11,161 bases of DNA from positions 1 through 11,161 of the forward strand of contig CAKUCT010000047.1 of NCBI GenBank assembly GCA_934643765.1. The letters run 5' to 3'. The notes under the pieces were generated by a model. That model saw only the letters and a program-made list of their open reading frames with translations, was not told the origin of the DNA and did not search any database. Position numbers and translations under genes: made by a program. This stretch comes from an uncultured Oscillospiraceae bacterium. GTDB lineage: Bacteria > Bacillota > Clostridia > Oscillospirales > Oscillospiraceae. This document shows positions 5,513 to 11,161 of the stretch, one piece after another. The stretch's first letter is position 1; every line of letters begins with the position of its first letter.

Positions 5513-8500
5513 GTGTATCTTCGTTCTTTGGAAATTCAGGGCTTCAAGTCCTTCCCGGATAAAACCGTTCTGCAGTTCGACTGCGACATCACGGCGATTG
5601 TCGGCCCGAACGGCAGCGGCAAATCCAATATATCCGACGCCATCAGCTGGGTCATGGGCGAGCAGAGCTCCAAGGCGCTGCGCGGGGCCAAGATGGAGGA
5701 TGTCATCTTCGGCGGCACACAGAAGCGGCCCGCCGTCGGCTTTGCCGAGGCGACGCTGGTGCTGGACAATCAGGATGGGACGCTTCCGATTGAGACGCCT
5801 GAGGTGATGATTACCCGGCGGTATTACCGCTCGGGCGAGAGTGAATACTACATCAACAAGCAGTCGGCCAGACTGCGCGATATCAATGAGCTTCTGATGG
5901 ACACCGGCCTTGGAAGAGAGGGCTACTCCAACATCGGCCAGGGCAGAATCGATGAAATTCTGGCGCTCAAATCAACCGACCGCCGCGAGGTCTTTGAGGA
6001 AGCGGCCGGTATCTCCAAATACCGCCACCGCAAGGAGGAGACCGAGCGCCGCCTTGCCAACACGCAGGACAATCTTCTGCGCATCGGCGACAAAATTTCG
6101 GAGCTGGAGCTGCAGGTGGAGCCCCTTCGCCAGCAGGCGGAGAAGGCGGAAAAATATCTGACGCTGCGCGAAGAACTCAAGGGGCTGGAAGTCACAGTGT
6201 GGCTGGAGAGTCTGGACAAAGTGGCCGAGAGCGCGAAAAAGGCGCAGGAGGACTATACCTCGGCGGCCTTTGTTCTGGAGCAGGCGCACGACGCGCTGAA
6301 CGCGCTGTATGCGCAGGCCGAGCAGATGGCCCTGCAGCTCAACCAGAAGACGCTGGAGCTTGATCTGCTGCGCGAAAAAATTTCCGGCGCGCAGTCCGAG
6401 CGGCAGAAAAAAGAGGCGGAGGTTTCCGTTCTGCAGGCGGAGGCCGAGCACAACGAGCAGAACATCCGCCGCGTGGAGCAGGAGCTTGCCGAGCAGTCGG
6501 AGCGCAGCGGCTCGATTGCGCAGACCATTGTGCAGCAGAACGCGCGTCTGGACAGCATCGACCAGCAGGCGGGCGCATTGGAACAGGCCATGCAGGCGCT
6601 CAGTGCGCGCGTGCAGCAGGGGCAGCAGGCGCTGGCAGAGCAGCAGCAGGCGCTTGTGCAGCTCGGCGCGCAGGAAAATCTGCTGCTTTCCGACGCGGCG
6701 GACAAAAAGACGCAGATTGCGTCTCTGACCGCTTCCATGGAGGAAGTTGAGGCCAGAAAAAAGACGCTCCAGGAGGACCTGGAGGCGAGCCGGTCCCGCC
6801 TTGAACAGACGCAGCAGCAGAAGGCGCAGTGCGCCAGGGCCCTTGACGCGGCGCGCGAGGATGTGCAGTCGGCGCAGAATATGATCGCGGGCTATCAGCT
6901 CCGCTTCAAAACGCGGCAGGAGAAGAAGCTTGCGCTGCAGAAGCAGATCGACGGCGCGTCGGTCCAGCTGCGAACCATCGAGGCAAAGGCTAACATGCTG
7001 CGCGAGATGGAGCGGGACTTTGAGGGCTTTTCCAAGGCGGTGCGCCTTGTGATGCAGGAGGCGGCAAGAGGTAGCCTTCCAGGCGTGCATGGGCCGGTTT
7101 CCAAGCTCATCCGCGTGGACGACCAGTATACAACCGCGATTGAGACCGCGCTGGGCGCGGCGATGCAGAATATTGTTGTGGACGATGAAGCCTGCGGCAA
7201 TGCTGCCATCCAGATGCACAAACGCCGCGACGGCGGCCGGGCGACCTTCCTGCCGCTGTCCACCGTCACAGGCAGAAGGCTGGAGGATGCGGCGCTCTCG
7301 CAGGCGCCGGGCTTTGTCGGCATGGCCTCGGAGCTGGTGCAGACCGACCGGCGCTATCAGGGCATTTTGGAGAACCTTCTTGGAAGAACGGCCATTGCCC
7401 AGACGCTGGACCACGCCATCGCCATGTCCAAGCGCAGCGGAAGCCGCGTGCGGATTGTGACGCTCGACGGCCAGGTGATGAACCCGGGCGGCAGCATGAC
7501 GGGTGGTTCGAGCGCGAAAAGCTCCGGCGTGCTGTCAAGAACGAATGAACTCAAACGTCTGGAGCAGGAGCAGAAGACCCTCTCCGAACAGCTTTCCGCG
7601 CTGCGCAGGCAGATGGCGGAGGCAGATTCGCAGCTGTCTGAGACGGAGTATGAGCTGAAGACCGTGAGCGGTCAGCTCCGCGAGGCGGAGGACGAGGTGC
7701 TGCGCCGCAGCGAAGAGAAAAAGCAGGTGGAGCTGTTGCTGGAAACCGTCGCGCAGGCGGAGGAATCCTGCCGGCAGGAGCTTGAAAGATTCTCGCAGCG
7801 CAGCGGCAGCGACGAAGGAAAGCTGACGCTGCTGCAGGGGCAGCTTGCCCAGGCGGAGCGCAGCCTGCAGGCGCTTGCCGCGCAGAAGGCGCAGCAGCAG
7901 GCAGACTTCGACGCCCTTTCCGCCGCGCAGCAGAAGCTGCAGGACGAGCTTGCCGGGCACCGTGTGGACGAGGCGGCGCTGGCCGCCGAGAAGCAGACCG
8001 CGCAGCAGTCCATTGCCCAGATGCAGGCGCTGTGTGAGGCGATGCAGGGCGATAAGACGCAGAAGCAGGCGCTCATTGCGTCGTTCCACGAGAAAATTCA
8101 GCAGGCGCAGCAGCAGATTGCCGCGCAGCATGAAACGCTTACCGCGCTGGATGAGGCGGCCCGGCAGGATGAACAGACGCTGCGCCGTGAGGTGGAAGCG
8201 CGCACGGCGCTGGAGGCCAAGCGAAACCAGACCGAAAAGCAGGCGCAGGAGAAAAACAAGGATATTTTGCTGCTTGAGCGCGAGTCCGCAAGACTGGAAC
8301 AGAAGAAGGCCACAAGCGAGCTTGAGCAGAAGCAGCTGATCGATAAGCTCTGGGAGTCGTATGAGCTGACGCCCTCGAGCGCGAAGGAAGCTGTGGTTGA
8401 GGTCGAGTCGATGGCGGCGGCCAACCGCCGCATCGGCGAAGTGAAGCGGAAGATGTCCGGCCTTGGCACGCCGAACCTCGGCGCGATTGAAGAATATGCC

Positions 8501-9085
8501 AGAGTCAGCGAACGCTATGAATATCTGACCGGCCAGCGCGACGACGTGCTGCACGCCAAGGGTGAGCTGGAGGCGATTGTAGACGATATCACGCGCGAGA
8601 TGACGGAGATTTTTGTGCGCGAATTTGCACGTATCAATGAATATTTTGGCGCCACGTTCACGGAAATGTTCGGCGGCGGCAAGGCATCCTTGGAGCTGGA
8701 GGACGCAAACGAACCGCTTTCTTGCGGCATTGAAATTAAGGTTCAGCCGCCCGGAAAGCAGGTCAAGACGATCACGCTTCTGTCCGGCGGCGAGAAGGCG
8801 TTTGTTGCCATCGCGCTGTATTTTGCAATTTTAAAGGTGCGGCCGACGCCGTTCTGCATGCTCGACGAGATTGACGCCGCGCTGGATGACCGGAACGTGG
8901 AGCGGTTCGCGACCTATCTTCACAAGTTCAGCGGCAAAACGCAGTTCATTGTCATCACGCACCGCCGCGGCACCATGGAAGCGGCCGATGTGCTCTACGG
9001 CGTGACGATGCAGGAGCAGGGCATTTCGAAGATTCTGCACCTGAGTCTCGACGAGATGGCAAAGCAGCTCGGCATTACAGCATAG
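5513..9085 (+). CDS. smc: Chromosome segregation ATPase SMC
   Basis: This is the core of the bacterial condensin that, with ScpA and ScpB, compacts and separates sister chromosomes. At 1190 residues it has normal SMC length. The N-terminal ATPase lobe opens YLRSLEIQGFKSFPDKT, with Walker A GPNGSGKS (31-38) and a Q-loop region around MGEQSSK. A long coiled coil rich in Gln, Ala and Glu follows to about 515. The hinge (about 520-670) ends in the conserved GGSMTGGSS. The return coiled coil leads to the C-terminal lobe with signature LSGGEKAF (from about 1090) and Walker B MLDEIDAALDD (from about 1116). GTG at 5513 is preferred: it gives the canonical SMC N-terminus and sits seven bases after AGAGG (5501-5505), whereas the in-frame ATG at 5507 is one base away. 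It heads the smc-ftsY-rdgB-yhbY cluster. Unlike in many Firmicutes, rnc is not next to it on the upstream side. Confidence 0.97.
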   Translation: MYLRSLEIQGFKSFPDKTVLQFDCDITAIVGPNGSGKSNISDAISWVMGEQSSKALRGAKMEDVIFGGTQKRPAVGFAEATLVLDNQDGTLPIETPEVMITRRYYRSGESEYYINKQSARLRDINELLMDTGLGREGYSNIGQGRIDEILALKSTDRREVFEEAAGISKYRHRKEETERRLANTQDNLLRIGDKISELELQVEPLRQQAEKAEKYLTLREELKGLEVTVWLESLDKVAESAKKAQEDYTSAAFVLEQAHDALNALYAQAEQMALQLNQKTLELDLLREKISGAQSERQKKEAEVSVLQAEAEHNEQNIRRVEQELAEQSERSGSIAQTIVQQNARLDSIDQQAGALEQAMQALSARVQQGQQALAEQQQALVQLGAQENLLLSDAADKKTQIASLTASMEEVEARKKTLQEDLEASRSRLEQTQQQKAQCARALDAAREDVQSAQNMIAGYQLRFKTRQEKKLALQKQIDGASVQLRTIEAKANMLREMERDFEGFSKAVRLVMQEAARGSLPGVHGPVSKLIRVDDQYTTAIETALGAAMQNIVVDDEACGNAAIQMHKRRDGGRATFLPLSTVTGRRLEDAALSQAPGFVGMASELVQTDRRYQGILENLLGRTAIAQTLDHAIAMSKRSGSRVRIVTLDGQVMNPGGSMTGGSSAKSSGVLSRTNELKRLEQEQKTLSEQLSALRRQMAEADSQLSETEYELKTVSGQLREAEDEVLRRSEEKKQVELLLETVAQAEESCRQELERFSQRSGSDEGKLTLLQGQLAQAERSLQALAAQKAQQQADFDALSAAQQKLQDELAGHRVDEAALAAEKQTAQQSIAQMQALCEAMQGDKTQKQALIASFHEKIQQAQQQIAAQHETLTALDEAARQDEQTLRREVEARTALEAKRNQTEKQAQEKNKDILLLERESARLEQKKATSELEQKQLIDKLWESYELTPSSAKEAVVEVESMAAANRRIGEVKRKMSGLGTPNLGAIEEYARVSERYEYLTGQRDDVLHAKGELEAIVDDITREMTEIFVREFARINEYFGATFTEMFGGGKASLELEDANEPLSCGIEIKVQPPGKQVKTITLLSGGEKAFVAIALYFAILKVRPTPFCMLDEIDAALDDRNVERFATYLHKFSGKTQFIVITHRRGTMEAADVLYGVTMQEQGISKILHLSLDEMAKQLGITA

Positions 9086-9158
9086 ACAAGAAGGTTACAG
9101 AAAACGGGCAATGGGCCATGACCACACTGACCTGTAAAAACCAAAAAGGGGAAACACT

Positions 9159-10049
9159 ATGGGATTTTTTGAAAAACTGAAGCAGGGACTGAGCAAGACG
9201 GCGAGTTCCATTTCAAGCGTCTTTACCGTCTCGGAGCTCGACGACGATTTTTACGATGAGCTGGAGGAGAGCCTGATTCTGGCGGACCTTGGCATGCAGA
9301 CCACGGTGGATGCTGTGGAGCAGCTGCGAAAACTTGTCCGCGAGCGGCATATCAAGACAGTTGAGGAAGCGAAGCTTGCACTGCGAGAGGTGCTGGAGGG
9401 CATGATGGACGTCGGCTCGACGGAGCTGAACCTTTCGACAAAACCGTCTGTTGTGCTGGTCATCGGCGTCAACGGCGTCGGCAAAACGACGACCATCGGC
9501 AAGATTGCAAACCTTCTGCGCGAGGACGGCAAGAAGGTACTTTTGTGCGCGGGCGATACCTTCCGCGCGGCGGCGGCCGATCAGCTGGAGGTCTGGTCCG
9601 GCCGGGCACATGTGGATATCATCCGGCAGCACGAGGGCGCGGACCCCGGCGCGGTGCTCTTTGACGCGATTGCCGCGGCGAAGGCCAGAGGTTCTGACGT
9701 AATCATCTGCGACACGGCAGGCCGGCTTCACAACAAGCAGAATCTGATGAACGAGCTTGGAAAGCTCTCGAGAATTATTGACCGCGAGCTGCCGCAGGCG
9801 AGCAAGGAAGTCCTTCTGGTGCTCGACGGCACAACGGGCCAGAACGGTCTCATCCAGGCCGAGCAGTTCAGCCAGATCGCGGGCGTGACGGGCATGGTTG
9901 TAACCAAGCTCGACGGTACGGCCAAGGGCGGTATTGTGGTTGCGGTTGCAAACGCGCTGAAGATTCCGGTGAAGTTCATCGGTGTCGGCGAGCAGATGGA
10001 CGATCTGATGAAGTTTGACGCGCACAGCTTTGTTGAAGCGCTGATCTGA
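9159..10049 (+). CDS. ftsY: Signal recognition particle receptor FtsY
   Basis: This GTPase docks the SRP-ribosome complex at the membrane so that nascent membrane and secreted proteins reach the Sec translocon. The 296-residue protein has a short N-terminal amphipathic helix (GFFEKLKQGLSKTASS), then the helical N domain (about 20-90) with the ESLILADLGM motif. The G domain carries GVNGVGKTT (103-111), DTFRAAA (133-139), DTAGR (185-189), TKLDG (249-253) and GVGEQ (275-279). The long acidic A domain of E. coli FtsY is absent, as is usual in Firmicutes. The start has AAGGGG (9146-9151) seven bases upstream. It follows smc after 73 bp, which hold a TTACAG/CTGTAA inverted repeat (9095-9100 and 9132-9137) but no obvious terminator, so read-through from smc is likely. 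Confidence 0.97.
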   Translation: MGFFEKLKQGLSKTASSISSVFTVSELDDDFYDELEESLILADLGMQTTVDAVEQLRKLVRERHIKTVEEAKLALREVLEGMMDVGSTELNLSTKPSVVLVIGVNGVGKTTTIGKIANLLREDGKKVLLCAGDTFRAAAADQLEVWSGRAHVDIIRQHEGADPGAVLFDAIAAAKARGSDVIICDTAGRLHNKQNLMNELGKLSRIIDRELPQASKEVLLVLDGTTGQNGLIQAEQFSQIAGVTGMVVTKLDGTAKGGIVVAVANALKIPVKFIGVGEQMDDLMKFDAHSFVEALI

Positions 10050-10062
10050 GAGGAAGAACGCG

Positions 10063-10656
10063 ATGAAGGTGATTCTTGCAAGCCAGAACCAGCATAAGCT
10101 GGTGGAGCTGTCGAATATTCTGTCAAAGCTTGGCTTTGAGATTGCGCTGGAGTCGGAGTATGGGCTCCATGTGGAAGTCGAGGAGACCGGCACGACGTTT
10201 GAGGAAAACTCGCTTCTGAAGGCGGAGGCTGTGATGAAGGCGTCGGGTCTTCCGGTGCTGGCGGACGATTCGGGGTTGATGGTCGACGCGCTGGACGGCG
10301 CGCCGGGCGTGTATTCGGCCCGCTACGGCCATAAGAACTCGGATCAAGAGCGCACGGCGTATCTGCTGGAGAATATAAAGGATGTGCCGGAGGGAAAGCG
10401 CGGGGCAAAGTTCGTCTGTGTCATTACCTGCCTCTGGCCGGACGGGCGCAAAATTGTCGCGCGCGGCGAGTGCCCGGGCGTGATTGCCAAGGCGCCGCAC
10501 GGAGAAAATGGCTTCGGCTATGACCCGGTGTTTTATCTGCCGGAGCGGGGGATGACCTACGCCGAGCTTCCCAGCGAAGAGAAGAACGCAATTTCCCACC
10601 GGGCGCGCGCTCTGCAGAATTTTTGCGCGCAGTATCAGAAGATGCAGGAACAATAA
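10063..10656 (+). CDS. rdgB: XTP/dITP diphosphatase (RdgB/HAM1 family)
   Basis: This 197-residue cytoplasmic enzyme hydrolyses non-canonical purine nucleoside triphosphates (dITP, XTP, ITP) to the monophosphate and pyrophosphate, keeping deaminated bases out of DNA and RNA. Family motifs are all present: SQNQHK (7-12) near the N-terminus for nucleotide binding, the TTFEENSLLKA segment, LADDSGL (66-72) with the catalytic acidic pair D68-D69, GVYSARY (82-88), GFGYDPVF (150-157) and KNAISHRA (174-181). The length is normal. It starts 13 bases after the ftsY stop, with an AGAGG site overlapping that stop, which indicates cotranscription and perhaps translational coupling. Confidence 0.96.
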   Translation: MKVILASQNQHKLVELSNILSKLGFEIALESEYGLHVEVEETGTTFEENSLLKAEAVMKASGLPVLADDSGLMVDALDGAPGVYSARYGHKNSDQERTAYLLENIKDVPEGKRGAKFVCVITCLWPDGRKIVARGECPGVIAKAPHGENGFGYDPVFYLPERGMTYAELPSEEKNAISHRARALQNFCAQYQKMQEQ

Positions 10657-10733
10657 ACGCACTGCAGGGGCGGACGATGCAGTCTGCCGGGGGATGCAGC
10701 TGCCGGTACATTAGAATAGAATGAGGTAACAAT

Positions 10734-11161
10734 ATGACAAGTAAGGAACGGGCTGAGCTTCGCGCGCAGGCCAATACAATCGATACGACCCTGATGGTCG
10801 GCAAGGGCGGCGTGTCGGAAACGCTGGTCGCTGAGGCGGAGAAGCTGCTTGATCTGCATGAGCTGGTCAAGGGGCGCGTGCTTGAGACGGCGATGATGAC
10901 GCCGCGTGAGGTATCGGATGCCTTGTGTGAGGCGACGGGCGCCGAGGGCATCCAGGTTGTGGGCTCGAAGTTTGTGATCTGGCGCAAATCGGAGAAGGTG
11001 CAGCAGGAAAAGAAGAAGGCAGAAAAGAAGGCGGCGGCCCCCAAGAAGGTCTCCGGCAACTATAACCCCGTCAAGGCCGGCATCACCCGCCGCAAGCAGC
11101 AGGCAAAGGAGCGCCGCAAGCAGCAGAAGGAATACTTCCACGAGGCGGCGGTCAAGGCGGC
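10734..11161 (+). CDS. yhbY: YhbY-family CRM-domain RNA-binding protein, partial, with a basic C-terminal extension
   Basis: The frame is open from the ATG at 10734 to the right edge (142 codons plus two bases), so the end is missing. Residues 1 to about 86 are a complete CRM (YhbY) domain: MTSKERAELRAQANTI, the GKGG loop in MVGKGGVSETL (21-31), ELVKGRVLETA, and the final strand GIQVVGSKFVIWRK (72-85). YhbY binds pre-50S ribosomal particles and is thought to act in large-subunit assembly. The normal protein ends soon after this strand, but here at least 55 more residues follow, very rich in Lys, Arg and Gln (KKKAEKKAAAPKK, then RRKQQAKERRKQQKEYF). GAGG at 10723-10726 is seven bases before the start. 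It lies 77 bp after rdgB and is probably in the same operon. Confidence 0.9.
   Translation, partial: MTSKERAELRAQANTIDTTLMVGKGGVSETLVAEAEKLLDLHELVKGRVLETAMMTPREVSDALCEATGAEGIQVVGSKFVIWRKSEKVQQEKKKAEKKAAAPKKVSGNYNPVKAGITRRKQQAKERRKQQKEYFHEAAVKA

Noticed and set aside
5972..7414. 480-residue minus-strand open frame inside smc
   Set aside because: The Leu/Arg-rich product is the reverse complement of the Gln/Glu/Ala coiled-coil codons of smc; it has no ribosome binding site or domain support.
6240..8340. Repetitive CAG/GCG-rich sequence within smc, suggestive of a DNA repeat
   Set aside because: It is explained by the heptad coiled coil of SMC written in GC-rich Gln, Ala and Glu codons; there is no exact long repeat unit.
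10661..10683. ACTGCA-N11-TGCAGT inverted repeat between rdgB and yhbY
   Set aside because: The arms are only six bases and no T-run follows, so it is not a terminator; it is too weak to call a regulatory site.
1..11161. CRISPR array, tRNA, rRNA, insertion sequence or prophage genes
   Set aside because: No regularly spaced repeats, cloverleaf, rRNA-like sequence, transposase or phage motifs were seen on either strand.

Overview
The window is a stretch of ordinary chromosome, rich in G+C in its coding parts, from a spore-forming Gram-positive anaerobe. It most resembles the Oscillospiraceae/Ruminococcaceae side of the Clostridia. This rests on the smc-ftsY-rdgB-yhbY gene order, AGGAGG-type ribosome binding sites, an AbrB/SpoVT-type regulator with a zinc-ribbon tail, and a divergent start that reads like spore maturation protein A. 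Genus-level assignment is inference; there is no rRNA in the window.

Layout. (1) 1-121, minus strand: the first 40 codons of a probable spmA, running off the left edge. (2) 274-516, plus: a small AbrB-type regulator closed by a strong terminator at 548-580. (3) 683-2874, plus: a two-gene operon with its own promoter. It encodes a fused double-DUF1538 membrane transporter and a protein made of two PII-like domains, and ends at a perfect 12-bp hairpin terminator. (4) 2969-3661, minus: a YgjP-type zinc metallopeptidase, converging on that terminator. (5) 3839-5146, plus: a family 4 glycosyltransferase, transcribed divergently from the peptidase; its leader holds a perfect 14-bp palindrome. (6) 5147-5506: 360 bases without a convincing gene, AT-rich at first, then full of hairpins, ending in two overlapping promoters for smc. 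(7) 5513 to the right edge, plus: smc, ftsY, rdgB and the start of yhbY. This is a housekeeping cluster for chromosome condensation, membrane targeting, nucleotide-pool sanitation and ribosome assembly.

The best candidate for an under-described system is the transporter plus tandem PII pair. PII-family proteins are known to gate neighbouring transporters (GlnK-AmtB, SbtB-SbtA). DUF1538 proteins have been reported as a two-component cation/proton antiporter (UmpAB). Here both transporter halves are fused and the adjacent PII-like partner is also a fused duplicate. Transport regulated by a small-molecule-sensing PII protein is a reasonable but unproven reading. The rest is mostly conserved core biology, with start-codon and regulatory details recorded below.
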